A stretch of 64,000 nucleotides of DNA, taken from positions 20,088,001 to 20,152,000 of the forward strand of contig NC_062971.1 in NCBI RefSeq assembly GCF_023078275.1. Reading direction: 5' to 3'. Source of the DNA: Leguminivora glycinivorella (taxonomy: Eukaryota; Arthropoda; Insecta; Lepidoptera; Tortricidae). This document shows, in pieces, positions 11,405 through 22,650 of the stretch. Both the position numbers and the translations under genes were made by a program. How positions within the stretch are numbered: position 1 is the stretch's first letter; each line of letters opens with the position of its first letter. Below the pieces are notes generated by a model, which did no database searches, was not told where the DNA came from, and saw nothing but the letters and a program-made list of their open reading frames with translations.

Positions 11405-12215
11405 TATTTGTTATACAAGGGAGCAAAGTTGTATTTTAACCGAGTGTGGAATTGCAACACGAACTAGCGAATAGATTCTAGGGTTGAACTACGAGCTAGC
11501 GAATGGATTCTATGGTTGAACCACGAGCGATGCGAGTGGTTCGAAAATAAAATCCTAAGCGAAGAGAGTAGTTCAAAAATAGAATCCTGAGCGTAGAGAG
11601 TGTTGCAATACACACGAGGTAAAATAACTTTGCATCCCGTGTGTAACACATAATTTTTCACCTCACTAAAGCGAGGAAACACGCAATAAAAACAATTGGA
11701 ACATAATTTCACAGAAAGAAGTCAATTTGCGTTTATTACAATTTCCACGATGCACTAACCGACACCACAAAAGTTTCAAATTAAGAATCAAGAATAAAAA
11801 TTTATTTGGGTGTGTTCCGTTTCATGCATTTTGAGATTGCAATGTTACTTAAGGTGCGTTCTGAATAAGTACAATGGAAGAGTCAAAAATACAATTTCTT
11901 GTACGATTTCAAGTGTTTTATTGTAAAATCGTGTTATATAATTGTTTGAATTTAATGTTTTTAGTCGGATACAATTCGATATGAAATTATTTTTACGTTC
12001 GCATCACATGATTTGTTAAGACAATTTAAGCACAGGGAGAAAATTGTCCTGGCTGGGTCATGCCTTTACAAGAAATTATATTTAAAAAAGTAACTAATGA
12101 CACGTTCGGATTTCAAATATTCTTTGCACTCTTGTGGATAAAATGCGATTTTGCTATCTGTTTTTAAAGAATAAAAAAGTCCTTTCCGAGCTAGTGAGGT
12201 GAAAATTATTTTACA
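11405..12215. repeat. Interspersed repeat family, long copy
   Basis: Related to 35606-36022: both have gtattttaac-cgagtgtggaattg, ggttgaaccacgag-gatgcgagtggttcg, cctcacta-agcgaggaaac and, at the far end, gtggataaaatgcg...tttccgagctagtgagg. This copy is about twice as long as the other. The minus-strand frame at 11464-11712 is made of its internal ~35 bp repeats (ctagcgaatgattctagg-ttgaac). Probably a non-autonomous DNA element; ends not defined. Confidence 0.55.
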
Positions 12216-12356
12216 CCGATCATGAAAAAAACACTAATTAGCATATTAATAGTTTAATATGTAGACAGCAGATTTTGATAGTTAGAACTTCTATTTTAAA
12301 AATCGTAGAGAACTAAATATAATGAGTGGATAACTCGAATGTCGTTCGTTCGTTCT

Positions 12357-12453
12357 CATTCAACCCCGTATTTGCCAAGAGTGACACTGAAACTTGAGTA
12401 GTTTCATGTGCTTTGCCTATCCCTTATGAGATACAGGCGTGATTGTATGTATG
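12357..12453 (+). repeat. SINE-like retroposon, 3' fragment
   Basis: Matches the last ~95 bp of the copies at 15479 and 52579 (ttgccaagagtg-cactgaa, gatacaggcgtgattgtatg) and ends in GTAT repeats. Confidence 0.7.
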
Positions 12454-13252
12454 TATAACTCGAATGTTACTACCGTGACACCATTGTATTATATATTTCA
12501 AGTAGGTATTTTCATTCCGGTAAGAAGCTGATTTGATAAGTACCAACTTACCAAGTCATGTAGCCTATTGGTAAACATTACCGCTATAAATAAATTTAAA
12601 AAAAATTAACTTCCACAAGTAAACCCTTATGTTAACAACATGTAGTAAAACCTATACCTATGTCGAAACATACATCATGCATGTGTATGTTTGCAGCATG
12701 ATGGTAACTCGTCACACCTTTCCTTTGACATTTTCATGGTCCATACATTTGTTTTATTGCTTCTGCCTGCGGGTTACGTTTTGCAACTGGTTTGGACTGC
12801 TTATTCTAATGGCTTATGTTTGCAACTAGATGGAAGTTGTTTATGTATGCACTAATCCTTAACAGGAATAAAGAAACTTTCTTACAAAATAATTATGATT
12901 TCCAGGAATGTATCTATGGAACTATTGTCATAAATTCGTAAATAATATGCACACAAAAAATCCAATATTCAAAAACTAAATATTTGACGTCAACTTATCG
13001 TAGAAGTAAGCAATTTCGTATTCTATTCCTTTCTTGTTACAATTCATTATTAACTCGTCGTGTCTTACAAATATAACATTCCGCTTCGTTCACATCGTAC
13101 CTAATCGAAACCGAAATCGATTTCAGCCAACAAAAGATCCGTAGATCACTGATCGATCCCTGACTGCGATTAAGAAGCGATCTTTTGATCGCATTATTGA
13201 TTTTAAATCGAGCGTGCGTTTTCTATGAAGTAGCACGTGTTAAAAAAGGATG
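12454..13252. other. Intergenic DNA
   Basis: No supported gene. Around 13085-13215 there is a run of GATC-containing words (gatccgtagatcactgatcg, gcgatcttttgatcgc) giving an unusual density of near-palindromes; purpose unknown. Confidence 0.4.
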
Positions 13253-13872
13253 ATTTTTAGGGTTCCGTAGTCAACTAGGAACCCTTATAGTTTCGCCATG
13301 TCTGTCTGTCCGTCCGTCCGTCCGTCCGTCCGTCCGTCCGTCCGTCCGTCCGTCCGTCCGTCCGTCCGTCCGTCCGTCCGTCCGTCCGTCCGTCCGTCCG
13401 TCCGCGGATAATCTCAGTAACCGTTAGGACTAGAAAGCTGAAATTTGGTACCTATATGTATATCAATCACGCCAACAAAGTGCAAAAATAAAAAATGGAA
13501 AAAAATGTTTTATTAGGGTACCCCCCCTACATATAAAGTGGGGGCTGATTTTTTTTTTCATTCCAACCCCAACGTGTGATATATTGTTGGATAGGTATTT
13601 GAAAATGAATAAGGGTTTACTAAGATTGTTTTTTGATAATATTAATATTTTCGGAAATAATCGCTCCTAAAGGAAAAAAAAGTGCGTCCCCCCCCTCTAA
13701 CTTTTGAACCATAAGTTTAAAAAATATGAAAAAAATCACAAAAGTAGAACTTTATAAAGATTTTCTAGGAAAATTGTTTTGAACTTGATAGGTTCAGTAG
13801 TTTTTGAGAAAAATACGGAAAACTACGGAACCCTACACTGAGCGTGGCCCGACACGCTCTTGGCCGGTTTTT
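13253..13872 (+). repeat. ~620 bp interspersed repeat with GTCC microsatellite, copy 2
   Basis: Same family as 543-1110, here in the opposite orientation. The GTCC array at about 13309-13405 is over twice as long as in copy 1. The hairpin GAGCGTG-GCCCGA-CACGCTC is at the right end, followed by TTGGCCGGTTTTT. Outside the microsatellite the two copies agree closely. Confidence 0.8.
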
Positions 13873-15478
13873 ATTTTTAACCTGTTGCAAGGTGAAATTA
13901 AACGATGAGGGTTATAAACTAGAGAACAATTGTAACTATTTTATTATGAAATATTTTAGAATCGGTTCATTTTTTTAAAGTTGCATTGTCACTAAGAAAA
14001 AATGACCAATGCCACTGGTGGCCACCCAGATCGGCTACTTGTGAATTTGAACAGTTTTTCTGTATTGTATGATATTATTTCAGTTTATGATGACAAGGTA
14101 AGATTTATCCTACTCGTGCCCGGCGGGGACAAATGGCAACACACTGACTCTCAATACTTGCAACAATATGCAGTGGAAACGTGAACCCTCAGGAACCTCG
14201 GCTTACTAGTTATGGTGATTTTTATTACTTATATTAATAAATCTATAAAAAAAGTGCTTGAATACTAACCATTTGATCTTAATCAATTCATCAATAGGGA
14301 GACTGGCAAGGACCCAAAACATTATGGGAGTCTGGCGACACAAAGGCGCTCCTATGGCCGCGGGCCCTGAGCATTACCCTAATGACGACGCCATTATGGT
14401 CTGGCTATTATGGCCCAGCCATAATTACCCTCGTTTATTAGGGATAATAAAGGTAACGAGTTTTTTACTCGGGCACATCAAATTTTGAGACCAAAACTGC
14501 GATGTCAAATTATATTATGACGATGAACGTTCTAGGATCGAATTATATAAGTAGACATGGTCAAGAAAAAAGGTTAGGTAGCGTTACTATGAAATAAACA
14601 GTAGGCCTAAAGGATCTAAGTTCATAGCTATGACTTAGGTTTAATTTCGTCGACTCGAAATCGAGACATATCTAAGCTTGTGACACAAATACCCTCACCG
14701 TGACTCGAACCCCGTCAGTAGTATCGGCTTTAGCATCGTATTACGTCACAGTCAGTCACAAACGATATGTAAAAAAAGTTTATTAACTAACTAGTTACTA
14801 AAATACCTACCTCTACCTGAAAAAATGCGATTTGAGGCATTTTACACATTTAAAATTATATCACTATTATGTTGCACTCCCATAATATACAGTTAGATAT
14901 TAATATATACCTCACACTTACGTATTTCAGTGAGTTGAGCTCAACCTACTCACTGCCTTTTATCATACTCATTCATAAAAAAGTAACCGACGAATAAAGC
15001 AACAGTTACTTAGCCAGATCACACAAACACCGACTCTAGAGCTATATTAACATGACACAGCCTAACGTGCCAGATATCTCAACCGATAGTGTTTGATTGA
15101 CATAATTTGTAATTTGGTAATTGGTGAAGCGATGCGCATTGAGCTGGCTGGAGCTTGCGGCTTGATAATATTGAGCAGTTAGATGAACATGTTCCATGTG
15201 GATTAAGTACATGCATGAAATCGGTAATTAGCGTGGTACTTTCGAACGGGATAGACGATGAAATTGGAATTGAAATTGAAATTCTGTTGTAGAAGCTTTT
15301 CTAACACATATACCTATGCATGAAATGTTTAACTATCTTTTTGGTGTAGTTTAAACCGACATTAAAATTCTGTGCTTTTGGCTCAATAAAAAAAATAACG
15401 AAAACTAATAACAGTGCCTCAAGTCTGAGATGTTTAGGTATATTAACAACGTAGATTAAATTACCCTGCCTATACTTG
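13873..15478. other. Intergenic DNA with possible conserved element
   Basis: No gene supported. The block 14310-14470 contains repeated cattatgg/ccataat words and gggataataaaggtaacgag, unlike the AT-rich surroundings. 15090-15250 contains homeodomain-like cores (ttgattgaca, taatttggtaattgg). Both could be regulatory. Confidence 0.35.
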
Positions 15479-15720
15479 TGTGGTGACGGGTTAAGAATTT
15501 CACCACCCCCTTTCTTCCCGTGGGTGTCGTAGAAGGCGACTATGGGATATGGGTTAAATTGTGGCGTAGGCGACAGGCTGGCAACCTGTCACTGCAATGT
15601 CACAGTTTTCTTTTTCTTTCAACCCCTTATTTGCCAAGAGTGGCACTGAAGCTTTAGTAGTTTCATGTGTTCTGCCTACCCCTTTATGGGATACAGGCGT
15701 GATTGTATGTATGTATGTAA
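15479..15720 (+). repeat. SINE-like retroposon, full copy
   Basis: About 240 bp, nearly matching 52579-52812 over its length (ggttaagaatttcaccaccc, gtcgtagaag-cgactgtggg, gcgtaggcga-aggctggcaa) and ending gcgtgattgtatgtatgtat. The GTAT tail and lack of inverted repeats suggest retroposition. The open frame at 15597-15899 is read partly through it and is not a gene. Confidence 0.75.
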
Positions 15721-16975
15721 ATTACCCCAATCTGTTACCTCCAGGGGGTCAAGATAAAAAAAAAAACTTACTCAGAAACAAGATAATAAAACGAGGTAAA
15801 CTTCACGCAAAATGTAGGTATAAAGCACTGTCACTATTAACGTATAAGTTTCGCATTAAAACCAATTCTCGAACAAAACCCGGGCTAGTTATGGTATAAG
15901 ATTCCAAATTCTTTTGTGTGTGCCGCCCGGCGAACAGTAGCGGCATACATTGAATACAATACGACACTTATTTATAGTCAAAATGTCGTCGCCATACCGT
16001 CCCTGCGGGCAACATAGTGGAGGCTTCACACTAGGTTGAGAAAGCGAAAAAAATATCTGAAAATATAGGAGCTCAGGAGATGTTGCTAACAACCTTTATG
16101 GCTCTTATTGGGAATATCTATTGCAGCATAACGCTTTGTAAGAAACCTTTTTTCAAGTTCGCCGTTGACTTATGTTGACAACTGATTATAGAAGAAAAAT
16201 AAATAAAAGCTGTCACAGGAACATGAACATCATGAAATATTTTCATGGTTTTTTGCATTTAATAATTTTTATTTGCTTTTTGCATTTTTATTATTTTAAA
16301 TATTGTGAATTGAAGAATTCAGAGAGAAATATTGGAGAAACAGCTTTTTCTGTCGCAGGTAATTGTTTCAGATATCACAAACACAAGTTCAGTACACACA
16401 ATTTTAAACTGTACATATGACTGTAGAAGAAACATAAACAATATTTTTTCTAGATCACGAGTTTCTCGGCCAATATAAACGGCCCGCAACATCGTATCAA
16501 GCCGCTCTCCTTTTGCGGTTCTGAAGATCAGAAGACAGCGCCCTAGCCTTTTTTCAAAGGTTCGCCCTAACGGTCCAGGACCGCAAGGTCAGTGCTAATG
16601 ATTTGCTTTTGTTTGCTTTCGGTTGAATCGAAAAGTAGCGTTTTGTAGTGGATTGATAAAGATGTGCCTAAGACAGAAGTACGATTGAGGCGATTTTGGA
16701 CTGGCTGGTAGCGTGCGTCTTCTCGGGTGGATTTTAAATATTACGGTAAATAAGTTGATATATGATTTATTCACCGGTTTATAATTTTCATTAAGATCTT
16801 TAGTTAATTTAGCACATATTTTATTTATGTATTATGAAATCGCAACTCAATTACTTTGATTTTAAAATAAAAATCTGTAAAAATTTTTGCAATTAAAATA
16901 TTTAGAAGTTACAAACATAAAAACACAAAAGTTTGAAATTATGACGATATCTATCGTCAATCGATTCGTTCGATC
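15721..16975. other. Intergenic DNA with GC-richer block
   Basis: An 82-codon plus-strand frame at 16172-16420 has a hydrophobic stretch but no recognised homology, so it is not called. 16455-16640 is GC-richer and holds an aaggtca nuclear-receptor half-site and caaaggttcgccctaacgg; a regulatory role is possible. Confidence 0.35.
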
Positions 16976-17047
16976 GATTCGACTTTTCAGGAGTTATATG
17001 ATTACTCGTATCGACGAGTAATCATACTACTTCTGAAAAGTCGAATC
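16976..17047. repeat. Hairpin repeat, ~33 bp arms
   Basis: Arm 16976-17008 (gattcgacttttcaggagtt...) is repeated inverted at 17015-17047 (...ctgaaaagtcgaatc), with a 6-base loop and a few mismatches. It can fold back almost completely; probably a tiny MITE. Confidence 0.75.
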
Positions 17048-18704
17048 AAAAAGATAAGCTTCAGGAACAACAGTAGGCACCTTACAAAATATTTATTGAG
17101 CAAACTTGAATTAACTAAATCAATCGTACTAATATATCGGACGCACTCAATCCCGAAGCAACAGCCGCAATAAACGTAATTAATCTACCAGTCAACATAG
17201 TCAATAATATCTGCAAACTAAATAACAGCGACGTATAAATCAAGGATGCAACGACACATGAATAGAGTTGGGCTAAGGGTTCTAGCAAAGAGTTCACTCG
17301 TCGACGCTTTTTAACAAACGACGTGCAACTGTCTCTGTCGCAAGGATACTGAAGAGCGATAGAGAGAGGTTAATACAACATGTTACAGAGCCTTAAAAAT
17401 TGTATTCTTGGCTACAGGTTCAGTTCTCGTTAATAAATTAATCGATCGTGATACAATTATTATTGTAATGACCGGCTCCCGGTTGTGGAGACTTGGTATC
17501 GTAATTGAATCTGCCGCGGCGCTAAATCGCGGGGAAATAGCTGGGGCCGGGTAAAATAACTAAGGTTATTCAAAAATCACCACTAGTATATAGTTATTTC
17601 TCCATAAGACAATTAATATGTACATGTATTTTTAAACGGGTGTATATTTTATTTATGTGTCTCAGTGTGATATTTTCCCTGCTATTTACTTAACCCAATT
17701 TAATACAATATAATTCCAAAAACACCTACAATATTTTTACATTTTGTCTACCTAAATCCAATTTATATTTCTTGGTGAATTGTAGATACTACCCTGACTA
17801 AAAATGTAACGGAAGTTTCATTTCACTTGTTACGTCGCCGACGTCGCCGTATGGATTAGGTAACAAATAAATATTAATTAAATAATTTTCGCCATTAATT
17901 TGAGACAAAAATTGGTCAGTACTTTTCCCATCACTAGCAATAAGACATAGCTAAGGTAATGTACGACCAGCTAGATATTGCAGCACGTTTTATGGTTTTT
18001 CGATCCAAATCTAAAATTGCTTCTTACTGACTCGAGATTACTCGACGGTGTTTTTGCAAAAAGTCGTTATGATATGGATGTTAAAACTTTTAAACCAATT
18101 TTAACAACAACATTTAGATTATGTGCTACGTGACAAGTCAATTAATAAAACAATACTTTTTCATAAATATTATGATCCCCTTGTCATATTGTTTAAATAA
18201 ACTACTGGAATTCTAAATAAAACCTACCAGTTTTATTTTTTACATAAGGTAGCATACTCTTTGTATGTACCTAAATACATTTTGTGCATTAGTATAGTAC
18301 GCATTGTAAAAATATTCAAAAAACATCCGCTACATGTATTTTTAATAAAAATAAACAACCCGATAACAATATTGTTGACGGCGTACAAAATTACCAAACG
18401 TACGTCGAGAACGATCGTAATTTTAAACCGAAAAAAATGTACAAAGATCCATCCGGTACAATCTATCATCTACTAGATTTATTATTAAATCCGAGGCGAT
18501 CTAATGAAATCGATACTGCAGTAATGTGGAGCAAATAACCACTTCGGTGGATGGTCCAGAAATTACTATAATCAAGCTGGACTCGAACCGGCTACCGGAC
18601 GGTGGAGAAGCTATCAAAATTCCGCCTTATCTCGAATAAAGGCAGGGTTAACATGAAACTGAGCTGTTTAACAGAGGTATATATACGTAGGTGAGAAGTT
18701 GGTG
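17048..18704. other. Intergenic DNA, no gene seen
   Basis: AT-rich. 17420-17560 is GC-richer (ggctcccggttgtggag, ccgcggcgctaaatcgcggg) and may be regulatory. Opposing small frames at 18233-18476 overlap each other on both strands and carry no domain. A B-box-like gccggttcgagtccag on the minus strand at about 18575-18600 hints at a tRNA-derived SINE remnant. Confidence 0.35.
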
Positions 18705-18795
18705 TGGTGACGAGCTAAGCATTTCGTTGTCACCTACCGCCTACAATGTGGTGTGGGCGAATCACAATTTAGTTTTTCTTTCAACCCCTTCATTA
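18705..18795 (+). repeat. SINE-like retroposon, internally shortened fragment
   Basis: Shares gtgtggtgacg-g-taag-atttc, gtgtgggcga and tttctttcaaccccttc with the copies at 15479 and 52579, but lacks the middle and the GTAT tail. Confidence 0.6.
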
Positions 18796-18946
18796 CTAGT
18801 CAGCTTTTGGGTGTCAAAATATAGAAGATTACCTTGCTAATCCGCAAATCGAATTAGGAAGACTTGTTGATTTGTTTGAAATTTATCGCAACCGTTAGGA
18901 CTGTTTATTGCAGTGTCTAAAAGAAATAATGATTACTAATGGTCCA

Positions 18947-19497
18947 AGAGCTGGCAGGATTTTGGAGTAGGTCCTTGAGGCAACCTGGAAAGGTGCTCAG
19001 ATGCTTCTCTGATCATAGCCAACATCAGGTCTGCAAGTCTGGCAGCTGGGGAGCGGGGCTTTATCGAGCTATGAATTTTTAAAGATTTAATTTTTTGAGG
19101 CCCAAAAAAGGTATTTGAGGCAACCTGGAATTATTAAAAAGTGAAAATAGAGTTCCTCAGAAGTCGCATAGTATTTATGCCAGATCATTTGGCCGGGTCC
19201 TTCACCGTGCCAGAACGGTACAAAGTGGTAAAAAAAAAATTCCAAAAAAGGTTCTTGAGGCAGTCTGTCATTTTTACCAGTGAAAGATGAGGGTCTAAAT
19301 AGCCATGGAAAAATAATGCCATGACATGAGGTGGGGTCCGTACCCTGCCATTCGATCTTGAAAGTCATTTTTTTAGTTTTTCGTAAATAACTCGCAAACG
19401 GTGGCCCAGAGCAAATAAATATGTTAAACAGAAAATATCTACATAAAATTTCCTACAAGAAAGGTTATGTACGTTTTTTCGATAGGATCAATATATA
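18947..19497 (-). repeat. Foldback-like element, outer part of left arm
   Basis: Inverted copy of 31881-32433. It includes a 93-codon frame on the minus strand (19087-19368, starting MTFKIEWQGTDPTSC) that is mirrored at 32012-32293 with a single Tyr/His difference. No family was recognised for that frame, and its shared openness is expected from the DNA identity alone. The arm is cut at 19497 by the TATA-flanked insertion and resumes at 26546. Confidence 0.85.
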
Positions 19498-20059
19498 TGT
19501 TATGGACCAAGTGATAAATCGGGCACTATATATAATGCCCGGGCATTATGCATAATGCCCAATATGAGCGGGCAGTTTGATAATACTTGTTCAAATTATT
19601 AAATTGCCCGGGCATTATACATAATGCTTATCATCTATTGGGCAGAGTGATAACTAGAATGAAGTTAGTACAGATCATTGTGCGAGCGAAATAATATTCC
19701 TTCGTGTTTTCAGTTTCACGCAAACTTTCGTGTGATGCTAGTTCAATCAACGTACTTCTTGTATTTAACTATTTACTGAGACTGACTGAAATTAAATGTA
19801 ATTTTTTTTTAGTTATTGGAAAGTTTACCTAGTGTTATTGGCGTCATTGGTTATCAGTGCCTCACTAAAAGTTTTCGTTTGTACGCGCGCGAGTGTGGAA
19901 GGCGCTTTAGTAGTGTACGCCTGGCAACACTGGCTGGTAGCAAACGTCAAAATTAACTCAGCGTACGTATTTAAAAACGTGAAATTATTTATTAATATTG
20001 TAATTATTTACATAGTTTTAGTGATAATTAGAAAATTCACGTCATATTTAAGTGCTCAA

Positions 20060-20766
20060 ATGTCAAACACAAGAAGCAAACTATCGACGACAGAAAACAA
20101 TGGCCTAACGTTCCAGATCTTAAGTAAATAAATAATAGATAGATAGATTTTTAATTATACCATATTTCGCCGAAGATTTTTACAGATGAGTATTGTTTTC
20201 ATTATCTTAAGCCTAGTAATTAGTTTATTAGTCCATATTGCAAAGAATTACTCATTGTCATACTCCTTTACTGCTTACTTTATAATTATGTTTTTTGAGG
20301 AGAAACTTGATTGAAACATAAGTAAATCACTTTAAAACAATAAAGTCATACCCTGTGGTAATCAGTTAACTTGCAAAACAGTGAATTTTAAAGTTCCTTT
20401 ATTTTATGATATTTTTACTGAGTTCTTAAGTAAAATCTAGAATCACAGATTTCATCATTTTAGTTACTATATTCTGTTAGAAGCATTACACATTATTAAA
20501 TTTCCTTGTTGATATCTTTCAGCAACAACCACTAAAATGACTACACGCAGGGACATTCTAGTGGCTAAAGTGCAGCAACTACAGCTCTACCTCAAAACAG
20601 CCAATGATTGGAATACAAAACTCCTTCGAGAACAGGAAGAACGTGAGCAGAAAAGGAAATCGAGTCTGTTATGTGAACAAATACAAGTTTCAAAGCTCAG
20701 CTTGCAAATCAGGATGTTAAAGGACAGCAAGATGAATTACCACCACCTTCAACAGATTCCAGCAGT
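20060..20766 (+). CDS. Spliced coiled-coil protein frame inside the Ginger-type element (partial)
   Basis: Two exons fit: 20060-20123 (ATG to donor GTAAAT) and 20523-20766 (acceptor TTTCAG to strong donor GTAAGT). The join is in phase and adds 26 residues before MTTRRDILVAKVQQLQ. Together they give about 102 residues, rich in Gln, Glu, Lys and Leu with heptad-like spacing (KVQQLQLYLKTAN, EEREQKRKSSLLCEQIQVSK), so a coiled coil is likely. A continuation may lie at 20989-21078 (LQRIHDL, stop, QQLEELGAKMT) and 21404-21490 (IKKLELKLEDLNSRSKLVF), but the first is out of phase and contains a stop, so the 3' part is decayed or misassigned. The gene runs opposite to the transposase. Function unknown; an accessory protein of the transposon is one possibility, a captured host gene another. 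Confidence 0.45.
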
Positions 20767-20771
20767 GTAAG

Positions 20772-20885
20772 TAAGTAACACTTTATTGTACAAGAAGAGA
20801 ATACAGCACATAATTATTAAAATAAAAAGTTTCAGTACAAAGGTGAACTTATCCCTTTAAGGAATCTCTTCCAGTTAACCTTTGA
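20772..20885 (-). mobile_element. LINE 3' end fragment
   Basis: On the minus strand it reads ggttaactggaagagattcc...cctttaaagggataagtt... and ends with an AATAAAG-type tail (aagtaacactttattg on the plus strand). This is the usual 3' end of a common lepidopteran non-LTR retrotransposon. It sits next to the GTAAGT donor of the coiled-coil frame, so it is an intronic insertion. Confidence 0.5.
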
Positions 20886-21493
20886 GCATTTGAGGGAGAG
20901 TTTCAGACGGTAGACATCCACATAATACAAAAACGGCCCAAAAACAACATAATAATAACAATAAATTTTTCATTCCTTATTCTAACAGTGTCAGGAGATA
21001 CACGAGCAGGAGCTGTGCTGCAACGCATCCATGACCTGTAACAGCAGCTGGAGGAGTTGGGAGCAAAAATGACTTGTAAGTATTGCTCGGGCCAGGCCAG
21101 ACCGATGGATAACAATTTAAGTATTTTGGCAGAACTTAATAGTTTCAAATTAGATTTTGTTAATAATAAAACAGTGAGTTCTCCAGTAGTAGAAAGTTTA
21201 ACAAAAGTCCTGTGAATTTTCCCGTTAATAATCTTAATAAAATTAGTGTGAAAGTATCCAGTTAAAACAAAAAAATACCTAAAATTAAGTAGATTCATAA
21301 AGAAATCTTTTACTGAAACTGCATAATTTATATTTAAGACATGTTGCTTTGAGTGATGAACTTTTAATTTGGCAATGGCAGTTGGATCAGACAGTCAAAA
21401 GAGTTGAATCATCACTCTAATGAAATAAAAAAATTAGAGCTAAAGTTAGAAGACCTCAATAGTAGAAGTAAATTAGTTTTTATGAATGATGTT

Positions 21494-21952
21494 CTAGTAC
21501 CGACCGAGCAACGGGTACCCGCTGGAGTCACTGCGGCCTACGACGCGCCGCTGTTCGCTAAGAGCCTCTCCCTCGCCCCGAGACCGCTGTCCGCCCCGTG
21601 GGCCCCTCGCCACCGTCGCCGCCGAGTCGAAGAGAGGAGGGCCCACAGGCGTGCTCCTCGGAGCCGGCCCCGTCAAATCGGCTCTGGCGCTGCTGACGTA
21701 CGTCAAGCCCTTTGCTTCGCGGCGGCCCGTCGGGTCACCGCCACCATCGCCGCCTCGCCGGCCCTGTCGCCACCGCGCAGCCACGTCGCAGCCGTGACAC
21801 GCACCATGCCGTGCGCCCGCGCCCGCACCCGCACCGCCGCCGTGCTGTACATCGACGAGGCCGGCGCCGGGCTGGACGCGCGTCGTTCCGTTTTGCCGTG
21901 AAAGACGGACAAACAAACAGACACACTTTCCTATTTATAATATTAGTATGGA
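21494..21952 (-). mobile_element. Helitron-like element enclosing a GC-rich island
   Basis: The 5' end at 21952 on the minus strand reads TCCATACTAATATTATAAAT and continues with the family's cacacttt/gacaaacaaac/cacggcaaaacgg, as in the 8987 copy. The other end has CGGGTACCCG followed 14 bases later by CTAG at 21494-21497. Between about 21515 and 21895 the DNA is strongly GC-rich and unlike the family. All frames are open there; one contains AVLYIDEAGAGLDAR, resembling an AAA+ Walker B segment, and others LFAKSL and GVLLGAGPVKSAL. It may be a captured gene fragment with frame damage. The 3' boundary is the weaker call. Confidence 0.5.
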
Positions 21953-22566
21953 TAGTTAGTACTAATATGACATTTAGAGACTTATAGAAAGAAGATCATC
22001 TCTAATTATATTTGTTGTCAATATTTCTATTAATTTAAAAAGTGTCTTTAAACCGAATTTATTTGCGTCCTATTTTCTGAATAAATGATTTTGTAATTTG
22101 TTTTGGTGTATTTTCATAATGGGCCCGTGAGGGCAGCTACTAGATGAATTCGCATGGAAGCATTGTATTAGCAGCCCCTACTGGTATCAGAAAAAAATGC
22201 CTCTGTCATACAAGGGCGGATCTAGCATTTCGTATCCGGGGCGGAGGGGGGTCACGTGGCCAATTTGTATGGCCCACCTCCCACCTAAGCTCCAAGAGGG
22301 TCCTGAGCCCCAGACCACGCTCCCCAGGTTATTAGAATAATGACACTCACGGTATGTCGAGCGCCAACCTCACATACGCCAGGTATTTTGACACATATAA
22401 GTAAAATACTATTTATAATTAGCAAATATATATTTAAAAAAATAACACAATATCAAATTGTTACCTCTAAACAAAACAACACATTAACTATATTCATTGC
22501 TGATTTTATTTAAAATGTAATAAAAATGTTTAAGAATTTTTTTTCATCGCATTCTGCTAGGCAATC

Positions 22567-22626
22567 ATGGTCGCGCGATAAATGATAAAACATCGGGCCA
22601 TGTTTTATCATTTATCGCGCGACCAT
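22567..22626. repeat. Perfect 60 bp hairpin, family ATGGTCGCGCGATA, copy 1
   Basis: Arms of 27 bases starting ATGGTCGCGCGATAAATG are exact inverse complements around a 6-base centre (cgggcc). A longer relative is at 29722-29824. Confidence 0.85.
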
Positions 22627-22650
22627 AATTTCCTGTCTGATTACCTACAT

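Noticed and set aside
14690..14730. tRNA-like B box (ggggttcgagtcac, minus strand)
   Set aside because: No matching A box or cloverleaf in the neighbouring bases.
15597..15899. 100-codon frame
   Set aside because: Its first part is the SINE-like repeat and the rest has no domain.
18570..18605. tRNA gene on the minus strand (B-box-like ggttcgagtcc)
   Set aside because: No A box, anticodon stem or acceptor pairing was found; at most a SINE remnant.
21404..21987. Five overlapping frames on both strands rich in Arg, Ala, Pro and Gly
   Set aside because: They reflect the GC-rich island, where stops are rare in every frame; no frame is clearly conserved, so no gene is called.
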